A stretch of 64,000 bases of DNA from Sphingomonas sp. S2M10 (GCF_012650175.1 NZ_JAAILI010000089.1:1-64000); one strand, 5' to 3'; positions 19,281 through 27,634 are shown, numbered from the stretch's first letter. The notes: generated from the sequence alone by a model not told the origin. Made by a program: numbers and translations.

Positions 19281-20237
19281 ATGGGGGCGGACATGTATGA
19301 AGCGATGGGGGCCGGGGGGCTCCAGGACATTGCGTATGACATTGCTGTTGATGTCGCGCAGATCGTGGCGGGCACCGCCGCGGGCCGGGACGCGGCGGTG
19401 CGGACCGCGTCGTTCGCGGGCCTGCGCGCGCGACAAGCCGTAGATGCCGAGACCGCGATGCAGAACGAGTCGCTGATCGACGGTGCGCAGCTGCTGCTTC
19501 TGGAGGCGGAGGGCATCGAATCGCCGCTGCTCGAGCCGCTGCTGGCGCGGCTCGGCGCGATGGCAGAGGCGCGCGGGGTTTCGCTGATCGCGACCGTGAC
19601 GCCGGCACAGCTCGACATCGCGACGGGATTGCTGCCCGCCACCGCGGTGGTGCAATGCGCGCCGAGCGATGCCGATCGGCTGGGCGCGGCGCTGACGGCG
19701 CGGCGCGCGCCGGTATCGCGGCTGCATGACGGCATGCGCGACCAGGAAGCCCTGCGCATGCGGCGCTTCCAGGAGGAGGTGGCGCGGATCGCGGATTCGC
19801 TCACCCGGCTTACCCGCAGCGAGTTGCCGGGCCGTCCCGCGACCATGCGGACCGAGGCGCTCGCCTTCCGATCGGAAAGCGACTCGGTGGAGACGGACGC
19901 CGCCGAGATTCGCCGGGTCATCCGCGCGCGACGGATGCGGGCGGAATTCTTCGAAGGCGACCTGTTTGCCGATCCGGCGTGGGACATGCTGCTCGACCTC
20001 TATGCGGCCGAGCTGGAGCACCGCCAGATCTCGGTCTCCAGCCTGTGTATCGCCGCGGCGGTGCCGCCGACGACGGCGCTGCGCTGGATCGGGACGCTGA
20101 ACGAAGCCGGGCTGTTCGATCGCAAGGCCGATCCGAACGACCGGCGCCGGGCCTATATCGCGCTGAGCGATACGGCGCGGCGCGGCATGGATCGCTATAT
20201 CGGCGCGGTGAAGCGGGCGGGATTGAATCTCGTTTGA
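19281..20237 (+). CDS. MarR-like winged-helix regulator with extra N-terminal domain
   Basis: A 318-residue protein. The C-terminal 100 residues form a winged helix of MarR type: LYAAELEHRQISVSSLCIAA, then a recognition-helix region TTALRWIGTLNEAGLFDRK and the wing DPNDRRRAYIALSDTARRGM. The N-terminal 150 residues include an alternating strand/helix pattern (AQLLLLEAEG; RGVSLIATVTP; TAVVQCAPSD) that resembles a receiver-like fold without an obvious phosphorylatable Asp. A coiled-coil-prone segment (RMRRFQEEVARIADSLTRL) joins them. ATG 19281 was used; ATG 19293 is a possible start. Its upstream region has three inverted repeats. Confidence 0.8.
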   Translation: MGADMYEAMGAGGLQDIAYDIAVDVAQIVAGTAAGRDAAVRTASFAGLRARQAVDAETAMQNESLIDGAQLLLLEAEGIESPLLEPLLARLGAMAEARGVSLIATVTPAQLDIATGLLPATAVVQCAPSDADRLGAALTARRAPVSRLHDGMRDQEALRMRRFQEEVARIADSLTRLTRSELPGRPATMRTEALAFRSESDSVETDAAEIRRVIRARRMRAEFFEGDLFADPAWDMLLDLYAAELEHRQISVSSLCIAAAVPPTTALRWIGTLNEAGLFDRKADPNDRRRAYIALSDTARRGMDRYIGAVKRAGLNLV

Positions 20238-20298
20238 GGCTTGCCCTCGGCGCGCAGCTTTGGCATCGGCATGCAACGCGGTCGCCGAGGCGACGCGC

Positions 20299-20374
20299 GG
20301 GCGGTTAGCTCAGTTGGTAGAGCATCTCGTTTACACCGAGAGGGTCGGCGGTTCGAGCCCGTCACCGCCCACCA
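20299..20374 (+). tRNA. tRNA-Val (anticodon TAC)
   Basis: A 76-base cloverleaf. The acceptor stem GGGCGGT pairs with ACCGCCC, the D-arm is GCTC-AGTTGGTA-GAGC, the anticodon arm TCTCG/CGAGA carries loop TTTACAC with anticodon TAC, and the T-arm contains GTTCGAGCC. The discriminator A and CCA end are encoded. It lies 61 bases after the winged-helix gene. Confidence 0.97.
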
Positions 20375-20491
20375 TTTCCCGCTCAGCCTCCGTCGCTCTT
20401 TGGCCGGCCGCGCCGCGGATGGGCATATCGCGGGTGCGCGGCGCTCCCAGGTACGGAAGGCCGGGCGGCGCTGGGCCACCCGGCGCGGACC

Positions 20492-20860
20492 TCAATTGGC
20501 CTTGAAGCTCGGCTTGTCGCCGGTGAAGGCGACGGTGACATAGCTGTTGTCGCACAGATTGATGTTCGGCCACACGGCGGTGGTCTTGTCCTCGAACGTG
20601 CCGCGCACGTCGAACTTGCACGCGCTGGCCGCCTTTTCGAAGTGAATCGTGGTCTTGCCGCCGGCCTTGACCTTGCCGTCCTTGTTCAGCTCCGCATCGA
20701 CCTTGTTGTCGACCCAGCTGCCGCTGCCGGCGGGGGCGATCTCGACCTTGGTGATGAGCTTGCCGGTGTTGTTGGTGAGCATGAAATCCCAGTCATCCGC
20801 CAGCGCCGGGCCGGCTGCCGCGAGGACCGCTGCGGATGCGATGAGAGCGAGCTTCTTCAT
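20492..20860 (-). CDS. Small secreted protein of unknown function
   Basis: A 122-residue precursor with a clear Sec signal peptide (MKKLALIASAAVLAAAGPALA, cleavage expected after ALA). The mature part is about 100 residues, beginning DDWDFMLTNNTGKLITKVEI, beta-rich by pattern. Two cysteines (in SACKFDV and NLCDNSY) could form a disulfide in the periplasm. AGGAGGGAAG lies before the ATG. A longer upstream frame is excluded because it lacks a start with a ribosome site. I do not recognise the family. Confidence 0.78.
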   Translation of the reverse strand: MKKLALIASAAVLAAAGPALADDWDFMLTNNTGKLITKVEIAPAGSGSWVDNKVDAELNKDGKVKAGGKTTIHFEKAASACKFDVRGTFEDKTTAVWPNINLCDNSYVTVAFTGDKPSFKAN

Positions 20861-20929
20861 GGTAATCTTCCCTCCTGTTGCGCAGCATTTTGCGCGCAAC
20901 TGCCGCAGCGGGCAAGGGCGTAACAATGC

Positions 20930-21493
20930 CTATAGCGCGCGGACCAGCTGCATCGCGACGGCGATCCAGGCGGGATCGGTCACCACCTGCTGGCGGCCGC
21001 CGGCCCCGGGCGGCAGCAATTGCAGCCGGTTGCCGTCGCGGCCGATCAGGCGGCCGAACAGGAAGCGGCCGGCAGGGCGCGGCACCAGCACGTCGCGATT
21101 GAGCGCGCGACCGAATTCGGCGGGGGGAAGCCGTTCGCACCAGATTGCGTCGCCGGCGCGATACTCGCCGACGCTCGCCTCGACCACCACCGCGACGGTG
21201 CCCGCTTCGGGCCGCGGCGGCACCAGGGTCGCTGTGCGGCGCGGGGCATGGGCGCCGTCCGCCGCCAGCAGTGCGGCGACGGGGATGTCCGGGCGATCGG
21301 GCAGCTGCACGAGATCGGCCGCGTCGACCTCGAGCGCGGCGGCGATCCGGTTGAGCCAGGCAACGGATACCGTGCGCGTGCCGGTTTCGAGCCGGCCGAT
21401 CGTCTGCGCCGTGGTGGGCGGGCTGCAGCGGCGGGCAACGTCGTCGAGCGTCAGCCCCTTGGCGCGTCGGACCTCGCGGATGGCGGTGATCAT
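20930..21493 (-). CDS. XRE-family helix-turn-helix regulator
   Basis: A 187-residue protein with an N-terminal Cro/C1-type helix-turn-helix (IREVRRAKGLTLDDVARRC, then QTIGRLETGTRTVSVAWLNRIAAALEV, residues 4-57). The C-terminal half has an S24/LexA-like feel (GEYRAGDAIWCERLPPAEFGR, RFLFGRLIGRDGNRLQLLPP) but no visible Ser-Lys dyad, so I assign it as a ligand- or oligomerisation-type domain. It is divergent from the DUF6456 gene, with 88 bases between, a likely place for its operator. Confidence 0.82.
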   Translation of the reverse strand: MITAIREVRRAKGLTLDDVARRCSPPTTAQTIGRLETGTRTVSVAWLNRIAAALEVDAADLVQLPDRPDIPVAALLAADGAHAPRRTATLVPPRPEAGTVAVVVEASVGEYRAGDAIWCERLPPAEFGRALNRDVLVPRPAGRFLFGRLIGRDGNRLQLLPPGAGGRQQVVTDPAWIAVAMQLVRAL

Positions 21494-21581
21494 GGGCTGC
21501 TCCTAACCAGATCGGTTTTGTGGTTTCCTACAGATGCGCCGCCGTGGCAAGAGGGTGAGGCGGAACAAAAGGAGATCGAAG

Positions 21582-22025
21582 ATGCGCGAACTGGTGGAGC
21601 GGCCGGCGGGGCGCGGGCGCTGCGTGACGGTCAATGCAGCGGAGTCGCCGCTCGACTGGCTGCGGGCGCGCGGCCATGTCGACGCGCGCCAATATGAGGC
21701 GGGCGAGCGGTTGCGCGGCGATTATGAGATGGCCGCGCTGGGGCCGCGCGTGACGATGCGCTGGGACCAGGCCCCGCGCGAGGGCGGGCGCCGTGCCACC
21801 CCCGAACCGCTGGATCCCACGCTGGCGCAGATCGCGGCGAAGCGGCGGTTCGATGCGGCGGTGGCGGCGGTCGGCGGCGGGCTTTCGGATATTCTCTGGC
21901 GGGTGGTGTGCGCGGGCGAGGGGCTGAGCGCCGCGGAGAAGGGGCTGGGCTGGCCGGCCCGCGCGGGCAAGCTGGTGCTGTGCCTGGCGCTGGACCGGGT
22001 GGCGGATCACTATCAGCTCAGGTGA
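21582..22025 (+). CDS. DUF6456 protein
   Basis: A 147-residue protein fitting the alphaproteobacterial DUF6456 family: ESPLDWLRARG, then QYEAGERLRGDYEMAALGPRVTMRWDQ and a C-terminal WRVVCAGEGLSAAEKGLGWPARAGKLVL, which looks like a helical DNA-binding segment. The family is generally treated as possible regulators; no target is known. GGAGATC precedes the ATG by 6 bases. Its 3' end overlaps the convergent DUF2339 gene by eight bases. Confidence 0.8.
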   Translation: MRELVERPAGRGRCVTVNAAESPLDWLRARGHVDARQYEAGERLRGDYEMAALGPRVTMRWDQAPREGGRRATPEPLDPTLAQIAAKRRFDAAVAAVGGGLSDILWRVVCAGEGLSAAEKGLGWPARAGKLVLCLALDRVADHYQLR

Positions 22026-24483
22026 CCGGCGGCGGCGCGGCGGCGGGATCGACCTTGGGCTTGGCGAGGAACCGGCCATAGGCCCAGCCGATCGCGATCA
22101 ACGCCACGCCGAGCGCGAGGAACGAAAGAATGCGCAGCAACCCGTCGAGCGCGGCGGCGTCGATCAGGAAGACCTTGCAGGTGGTCAGCGTGAGCAGCCC
22201 CAGCCCGGCGAGGCGCAGGTCGTGCGCGCCGGCGGCGATGCCGCGCCACAGCCAGGCGAGCGCCAGGACAAGGAGAATGGCGGAATAGCCGCCATTTTCC
22301 ACGCTGCCGATCGCGCCGGTGAGAAGCATGCCATGGGTCAGCCAGCGGACCGCGGCGAGCGCCGCCGCAACGCTGAGCAAGGCTGCCGGCACGCGCAACC
22401 GGGGCAGCGTCCAGCACCAGCCCGCGGCAAGCGCGAGGTGCAGGGCGAGCAGCGGGCCGGCCCATTGGGCGACGAGCGCCGGGTTGAGCAGGGCAAGGTC
22501 GAACCAGACCAGCCGGGCGATGCCGAGGAGAAACAGTGCGCGCGCCAGCATCGGGAGGCGACCGGCGCGGAACAGGGCCCAACCGGCGGCGAGCGCGGCC
22601 TGGGTGAGCAGCGCGCGCTCCAGGAAGCCCCAGGCGAGGAAACGCTCGGGCGTGGCGATGGCGAGGGGCTGCTTGGCGAGCGTATAGAGCAGCAGCACGC
22701 CGCCCGTGCCGGCAAGGATGGCGGCGGCGCGGCGGGCGCGGCCGAACGCGCGGGGATCGGCGAGGAAGGCAATTGCCGCCGCGATCGGCAAAGCGATGGT
22801 CCGCAGCAGATCGACGACGGGGGGCAGCGCCGCATAGGGCAGCCGATCGCCGGATAGCGCCGCGGCGATGGTGGCGAGCAAGGCGCCCAGCGGCACGGCG
22901 GCGGCGACCAGCGCGGCGAGCAGCGGCAGCAACGGCAGGACGAACAACGCCGGTGCGCGCACCTGCCGCGCCCAGAGCGCCAAGCCGCCGAGCGCCGCCG
23001 CCAATGGCACTGCCAGCCAGCCCTGCGGCACGACCTGCGCGAGCGCGACGGCGCCGGGCAGCGCCGCAGCAAGGGTGGCGGCGGTAAGGGCGGCATCACC
23101 CTCGCGGCGCAGCTGCCAGGCGAGCCGCGCGCAGGCCATTGCCGCGACTGCTTCGATCAGCCCCCATCCCGCCGCCGGCAGCAATGCGCGCGACAGGGCA
23201 TGCGCGACCAGCACGGGTCCGGCGGCGCCGAGCAGCGCGATCGCCACCCAGCCACGCCCTCGCGCCCATAGCCACTGGCCGACGCCGGCGAACAGCATCG
23301 TCGCCACGATCGCCGCCCCCGGGGTTGCGCCGGAATGCGGCGATGCCAGCGCCAGCGCCTCCAGCGCGAGCAGCAGCATCGCACTGGCGAGTGCGCCCGG
23401 CAGATACACCGGATCCCGCCAGGCAAGGAGCAGCGTGGCGGCGGCGAGCACGAGGTAGAAGCTCCAGGCAAGCGGGCCGAAATCGAGCCCGGGCGCAATC
23501 GCCACCAGTTGCAGCAACCCGGCGAGCAGCGGGGCGAGGCGCAGCCATCGGTTGCGAAGTCCGGCGGCGGGGAGCGCCGCGCTCGCGCCGCCGGCCAAGA
23601 GCATGGTGTAGAGGCCGATGGCGGACAGGCTGCCGCGACCGTCGAGCACGGCGATCAGGAACTGGGTCCAGGCAAGCCCGGCGACGCTCGCCGCCAGCGC
23701 CAGCCAGCCCCAGCGGCGATGTACCGCGAGGCCGAACAAGGCGGCGACGAACAGCCCGAGATAGACGAGCAGCGGTGCGATGCCCGCCGCGTCGAATCCG
23801 GCGACGAGCGGCGCAAGGAACCCGCCGGCGAGCGCCATGATCGCGGTAGGCGGCCCGTGGCGCAGCGCCAGCCCCATCGCGCCGAGCGTCACCAGCACCA
23901 CCGAAACGAAGGCGGTGAGGGGGGCGATCAGATGGTAGAGCGCCGCCGCCATGTAGAGCGTGCCGTAGAGGCTGGCGATGCCGGCGCCGGCGAGCGCCTG
24001 CCCCAGCCGCGCATCGTCGCGTGTCGCGGGCAGACGGCGCGCGCCTTCGCTGGCGGCGACGAGAACAAGGCCGAACAGCGCGGCGATGCCCGTGCGCGCG
24101 GCGGGCCCCAGCAGGCCTTGCTCGATCGAGTATCGGACGAGGAAAAATCCGGCGAGTACCAGCGCCACGCCGCCGATCCAGATCGGCAATCGCCCGCCGA
24201 CCAGCGTTTCGAAGCTGAGCTTGGGCAGGGCCGGGCGTGTGCGGGGGGCGGGCTGCGGCGCCGGCGCGGGCATCGATTCCAGCGGTTCGGCCGATGCGGC
24301 TTCGGCAACGGTGCGGACGATCGCAGCGGGTGGTGGCGCTGGCGGCGCCGCGCGCGGATCGACCTGGGCGACACGCGCCGACAGCGCCTGCAACGCTCGC
24401 TCCAGCCGGTCGATGCGACGCTTGAGCAGAACGAACACCGCAGCGACAGCGCAGGCGAGCAACAGGAAAGCGAAGCCGATCAT
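22018..24483 (-). CDS. DUF2339 large polytopic membrane protein
   Basis: An 821-residue protein of the DUF2339 family. One N-terminal helix (MIGFAFLLLACAVAAVFVLL) is followed by a coiled-coil-like stretch (RRIDRLERALQALSARV), a Pro/Ala linker, the signature segment LSFETLVGGRLPIWIGGVAL, and then more than 20 hydrophobic helices to the C-terminus. The function of the family is not established. The open frame extends upstream to 25842, but that part is antisense to dapF, so I used the ATG at 24483. Confidence 0.85.
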   Translation of the reverse strand: MIGFAFLLLACAVAAVFVLLKRRIDRLERALQALSARVAQVDPRAAPPAPPPAAIVRTVAEAASAEPLESMPAPAPQPAPRTRPALPKLSFETLVGGRLPIWIGGVALVLAGFFLVRYSIEQGLLGPAARTGIAALFGLVLVAASEGARRLPATRDDARLGQALAGAGIASLYGTLYMAAALYHLIAPLTAFVSVVLVTLGAMGLALRHGPPTAIMALAGGFLAPLVAGFDAAGIAPLLVYLGLFVAALFGLAVHRRWGWLALAASVAGLAWTQFLIAVLDGRGSLSAIGLYTMLLAGGASAALPAAGLRNRWLRLAPLLAGLLQLVAIAPGLDFGPLAWSFYLVLAAATLLLAWRDPVYLPGALASAMLLLALEALALASPHSGATPGAAIVATMLFAGVGQWLWARGRGWVAIALLGAAGPVLVAHALSRALLPAAGWGLIEAVAAMACARLAWQLRREGDAALTAATLAAALPGAVALAQVVPQGWLAVPLAAALGGLALWARQVRAPALFVLPLLPLLAALVAAAVPLGALLATIAAALSGDRLPYAALPPVVDLLRTIALPIAAAIAFLADPRAFGRARRAAAILAGTGGVLLLYTLAKQPLAIATPERFLAWGFLERALLTQAALAAGWALFRAGRLPMLARALFLLGIARLVWFDLALLNPALVAQWAGPLLALHLALAAGWCWTLPRLRVPAALLSVAAALAAVRWLTHGMLLTGAIGSVENGGYSAILLVLALAWLWRGIAAGAHDLRLAGLGLLTLTTCKVFLIDAAALDGLLRILSFLALGVALIAIGWAYGRFLAKPKVDPAAAPPPVT

Positions 24484-24651
24484 CGCGGCGAACCTTGCAC
24501 GTTCGGGCGGCCGTGTCGCGCAAGAGCCGCGTACGCTGCGGGAAAATCCGCCATGCCGTGCGCGTCCGGGGGGAAGATGCGCCGGCCGGGCGCGGCCGAT
24601 CCCCGCGACCCGGCGGCGCGGGGCATAGCCAAGTCGCTGCCGCTTCCCTAG

Positions 24652-25608
24652 ATGGGCGACATGCGCATCGCCTTCACCCAGTGCCATGGTTCGGGGAACG
24701 ACTTCCCGCTGATCGACGCCCGCGAGTGCACCTTGACGGAGCCGGAATGGGCGACGCTCGCCCGCCTGCTCGCCGATCGCGCCGGTCCGGTGGGCGGCGA
24801 CGGTCTGCTGGCGCTGGTGCCGGGCGACGACGCCCATGCCTTCGGCATGCGGATGTGGAATTCGGACGGATCGGAAGCCGAGACCTGCCTCAACGGCCTG
24901 CGCTGCACCGCGCGGCTCGGCTTCGACCTGCTGGGGCTCGACGCCGCGCAGGTGAAGCTGAAGACGAGTTCCGCCAGCGTCGCGCGCGATCCGGCGATCG
25001 CGCCGGGGGTGACGACGATCCGCACGCTGGTCGGCCCCAATTCGACCCTTGCCGCCGATGTCGGCCTGGTCGGCGCGCCCGGACAGGTGCTCGATGCGCC
25101 GGTCGAGGGCCTGCCGAACCCCCGCTCCTTCACGGCGGTGGCGATGCCCAACCCGCATCTGGTGGCCTTTGTCGAGCAGGTCGACGAGGCCGAACTGGTG
25201 GCACTTGGGGAATGGTGCGAACGTCGCCCGGCGCTGCTGCCGGCGCGCGCCAACGTGTCGTTCGTCGAGGTCCGTGGTCCGACCCGCCTGTTCGTGCGCA
25301 CCTTCGAGCGGGGCGTGGGGCTGACCGACAGCTGCGGCAGCGCCATGGCCGCCTCGGTACTGAGCGCGGCACTCACCGGCCGCGTGCCCTTCGGCACGCC
25401 GATCGAGGTGTTCAACCGCGGCGGCATGGTGCGCGGCCAGGCCGAGGCGGACCGGCGGGTGATGCTCAGCGGCAACGCGACGTTCGAGGCCGAGCGGGCG
25501 GTGGAGGTGGATTTCGCTGCCGGTACGCTGGGCGCGGTGGAGACGCTGCGCGATCGCGACGCGGAGCGCGCCGCGTGGGAGGCGATGGTCTCTGGGCTGG
25601 GGGGCTAA
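24652..25608 (+). CDS. dapF: Diaminopimelate epimerase-like protein
   Basis: A cofactor-independent PLP-free racemase/epimerase fold of 318 residues. The N-terminus FTQCHGSGNDFPLID is the DapF signature. Both catalytic cysteines are present: Cys79 in NSDGSEAETCLNGLRC and Cys228 in ERGVGLTDSCGSAMA. The loops differ from canonical DapF, which has CGNGxRC and ACGTGA, so the substrate may be meso-diaminopimelate or another amino acid. The protein is also longer than the usual 275 residues. It is divergent from DUF2339 with a 168-base gap. A hairpin (GGGCGG/CCGCCC) follows its stop. Confidence 0.8.
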   Translation: MGDMRIAFTQCHGSGNDFPLIDARECTLTEPEWATLARLLADRAGPVGGDGLLALVPGDDAHAFGMRMWNSDGSEAETCLNGLRCTARLGFDLLGLDAAQVKLKTSSASVARDPAIAPGVTTIRTLVGPNSTLAADVGLVGAPGQVLDAPVEGLPNPRSFTAVAMPNPHLVAFVEQVDEAELVALGEWCERRPALLPARANVSFVEVRGPTRLFVRTFERGVGLTDSCGSAMAASVLSAALTGRVPFGTPIEVFNRGGMVRGQAEADRRVMLSGNATFEAERAVEVDFAAGTLGAVETLRDRDAERAAWEAMVSGLGG

Positions 25609-25665
25609 GCGGGCGGGGGCCTCCGCCCACTTGCGGACGTTCGCCGGCCGCGTAAATTTGCGCGC

Positions 25666-25971
25666 ATGCGCCCCATCATAATCGTGGAAGACGTGTTCGA
25701 TATCCCGGGTTGGGGTGGCCTGATCGTCGTTCCGGGTCCGTCGGTAGCCGATGGCCCGGCGCGGCCGGAAGGTCCGGTTTCCCTCCATCGGCCAGACGGC
25801 TCGACTATTTCTGCCGTGCTGAGAATGGTCGAGGTGTTTCAAACGCCTCCGCCGAAGGATCGCCGGTGGACCTGCCTACTGAAGGGAATAGACAAAACCG
25901 ACGTGCCAATCGGCTCAGAAGTTTGGCCAGCCTCACGACAGCTTCTCACCCAAAGTCGGACGTCGGCATAA
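25666..25971 (+). CDS. Small protein resembling EF-Tu domain 2
   Basis: A 101-residue protein. The opening IIIVEDVFDIPGWGGLIVVPG resembles the start of the second (beta-barrel) domain of EF-Tu-like GTPases, and KGIDKTDVPIGSEVW resembles the conserved GIxxxDVxxG strand. There is no GTPase domain. Small stand-alone proteins of this type occur in bacteria without known function. Coding potential is weaker than for its neighbours, and it sits at the left edge of a lower-GC stretch before the GTA remnant. Confidence 0.6.
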   Translation: MRPIIIVEDVFDIPGWGGLIVVPGPSVADGPARPEGPVSLHRPDGSTISAVLRMVEVFQTPPPKDRRWTCLLKGIDKTDVPIGSEVWPASRQLLTQSRTSA

Positions 25972-26031
25972 CGAGCTAAGGATAGAGCTGGGCCGCAGCA
26001 GCATAGGCGGATGAAGCAGTCCGGTGCGCTT

Positions 26032-26051
26032 TATTTGGAATGTACCAAATA
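26032..26051 (+). promoter_or_regulatory. 20-bp palindrome (operator candidate) before the GTA promoter
   Basis: TATTTGG-N6-CCAAATA is a perfect 7-bp inverted repeat, AT-rich against a GC-rich background. It ends 12 bases before a TTGACA hexamer. Its position suggests a repressor or activator site for the GTA remnant; the regulator is unknown. Confidence 0.5.
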
Positions 26052-26063
26052 GGCTAAATCCTC

Positions 26064-26092
26064 TTGACATCGTCACGCTGTTGTGGCACAAA
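26064..26092 (+). promoter_or_regulatory. Candidate promoter of the GTA remnant
   Basis: A perfect -35 TTGACA (26064-26069) with a 17-base spacer to CACAAA, a poor -10. It would give a leader of about 90 bases, including the hairpin at 26136-26172. Activity is uncertain because of the weak -10. Confidence 0.4.
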
Positions 26093-26135
26093 ACAGGAAC
26101 GCTGAAGAATTGCGAGTCGCTGAGGGCGGCTCTGC

Positions 26136-26176
26136 CGAACGGGCCGGGCACGTTGGTGCTGCGGCCCGTTCGCGTT
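26136..26176 (+). terminator. Strong hairpin with short T-run in the GTA leader
   Basis: Perfect 11-bp stem (CGAACGGGCCG / CGGCCCGTTCG) around a 15-base loop, followed by CGTTTTC. It lies between the candidate promoter and the first GTA gene, 20 bases before its start codon, so it could attenuate the cluster or end transcription arriving from upstream. Confidence 0.5.
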
Positions 26177-26191
26177 TTCGGGAGAGAGCGG

Positions 26192-26683
26192 GTGGGACTG
26201 ACGATTTCGGCGGGCAACCAGCGGCGGCGGCAGATGCAGCGGGTGAAGGCCTCCGGATGGACAAGTCAGAAGCGACAGACCTTCCTCGACACGCTGGCGG
26301 TGACCTGCAACGTCAACATCGCCTGCGCCGAGGCGGCGATGTCGCGGTCGAGCGTCTACCATCTTCGCCGGCGGGATCCGGAGTTCGCCGAGCTTTGGCG
26401 CCAGGCGCTGCTGATGGGCTATGACCGGCTGGAGGAGCGGCTGCTGCGCCGCGCCGGTGCCGGCGTGAACGATGTGGAATTCGGCGGCGGTGACAGGCCG
26501 GAGGATCCGCTGGATCCCGAGCTGGCGCTCAACCTGTTGCGCGCGCACCGGCCGACGGTGGAGGGCAAGCGCAAGCGTCTGGGCGGCGAGATCCACCGCA
26601 TCAGCCGGGAGGAGGCGAAGGCGGCGCTGGCCAAGCGGCTGGATGCGCTGGAGAAGCGGCTCAAGGCGGAGCAGGGCAAATGA
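26192..26683 (+). CDS. GTA/phage small terminase-like protein
   Basis: A 163-residue protein directly upstream of, and overlapping by ATGA, a terminase large subunit. It has a helix-turn-helix-like region (RQTFLDTLAVTCNVNIACAEAAMSRSSVYHLRRRDPEFAELWRQALLMGYDRLEERLLRRA) and a Lys/Arg-rich C-terminal helix (EAKAALAKRLDALEKRLKAE). This layout fits the alphaproteobacterial GTA small terminase, which recognises DNA for packaging. I placed the start at GTG 26192, with GGAGAG five bases upstream; ATG 26234 is the alternative. It may still be intact while its partner is truncated. Confidence 0.78.
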   Translation: MGLTISAGNQRRRQMQRVKASGWTSQKRQTFLDTLAVTCNVNIACAEAAMSRSSVYHLRRRDPEFAELWRQALLMGYDRLEERLLRRAGAGVNDVEFGGGDRPEDPLDPELALNLLRAHRPTVEGKRKRLGGEIHRISREEAKAALAKRLDALEKRLKAEQGK

Positions 26684-27618
26684 GCGATCCGCTGGAACGG
26701 CTCGCGCTGCTGCCGCGCAAGGAGCGCGACCGGATGCTGGAGCGCATGTCCGACAGCGAGCTGCGCGTGTTCAACGAATGGTGGGAGCGCTGGGCGCATG
26801 ATGGCCAGTTCTGGCCCGATACCGGTTGGCGCGTGTGGCTGATCCGCGCAGGGCGCGGCTTCGGCAAGACGCGGGCGGGTGCCGAATGGGTGAGCCAGAT
26901 GGCACGCGACGTGCCCGGCGCGCGGATCGCCCTGGTCGGCGCGACGATCGAGGATGCGCGGCGGGTGATGGTGGAGGGCCCGTCCGGGCTGCTCGCGCTG
27001 GGCCGGGAGGGCGAGGCGCTCGACTGGCGCGCGACGGCGGGCGAGCTGGTCTTCGCGTCGGGCGCGCGGGCGTTGGTCTATTCTGCGGAGGCGCCGGAGA
27101 AGCTGCGCGGACCGGAGCACGACTTCGCCTGGGCGGACGAGCTGGCGAAATGGTCGGCGGGGACCGCCGATGCGGCCTGGGACAATCTGATGCTGGGGAT
27201 GCGTCGCGGCGAGAAGCCGCGGGTGGTGGTGACGACGACACCGCGGCCGGTGAAGCTGATGCGGCGGGTGATGGCGATCCCCCCGCCGGACCTGCACGAG
27301 ACCCGGGGGCGGACGCGTGACAATATCCATCTGCCGCGCAGCTTCGTCGAGGCGATGGTGGCCGAATATGCCGGCACGCGGCTGGGGCGGCAGGAACTGG
27401 ACGGCGAGATGATCGACGATGTGGCGGGCGCGCTGTGGCCGCGCGCGCTGATCGAGCGCCAGCGCCGTGCGGTGGAGGTGCCGCTGGTGCGGGTGGTGGG
27501 CCATTCGCGCCCGCGAATGGTGGAGGGGGCTCTCCACGCGCGAGTCCGGTTTGGCGGCCCCCATCCACCCCGCGGCAGCGCCGCGCGGTCCCCCTCCCCG
27601 TGCCGGGGAGGATCTTGA
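26680..27618 (+). pseudogene. Terminase large subunit of a GTA-like cluster, C-terminus lost
   Basis: The N-terminal ATPase of a GTA/phage packaging motor. Walker A-like WLIRAGRGFGKTRAGAEWV is at about residues 48-66, followed by RIALVGATIEDARRVMVEG, the Walker B region HDFAWADELAKW and the coupling motif VVVTTTPRPVKLM. Genuine similarity stops near residue 277 (LVRVVG), where an intact family member continues with the nuclease domain (VGVDPP motif). The last 35 residues are read through a GC-rich repeat. At 312 residues it is about 120-150 short and lacks the nuclease that cuts packaged DNA, so packaging activity is unlikely. Confidence 0.85.
27558..27614 (-). repeat. Third copy of the DUF559-flanking repeat, at the terminase breakpoint
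   Basis: Same sequence class as 16427-16475: CCATCCACC, a mini-palindrome (GCGCCGCGCGG), TCCCCCTCCCCG, then CGGGGAGGATC. It encodes the artificial C-terminus of the truncated terminase. A remnant of the opposite arm (GGTGGAGGGGG) lies around 27520. Its position suggests that recombination or insertion of this element accompanied the deletion. Confidence 0.75.
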
Positions 27619-27634
27619 GAACAGGAGAACCTCA

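Noticed and set aside
24484-25842. N-terminal extension of the DUF2339 frame (about 450 codons)
   Set aside because: It lies antisense to dapF and is low complexity. The hydrophobic DUF2339 N-terminus starts at ATG 24483.
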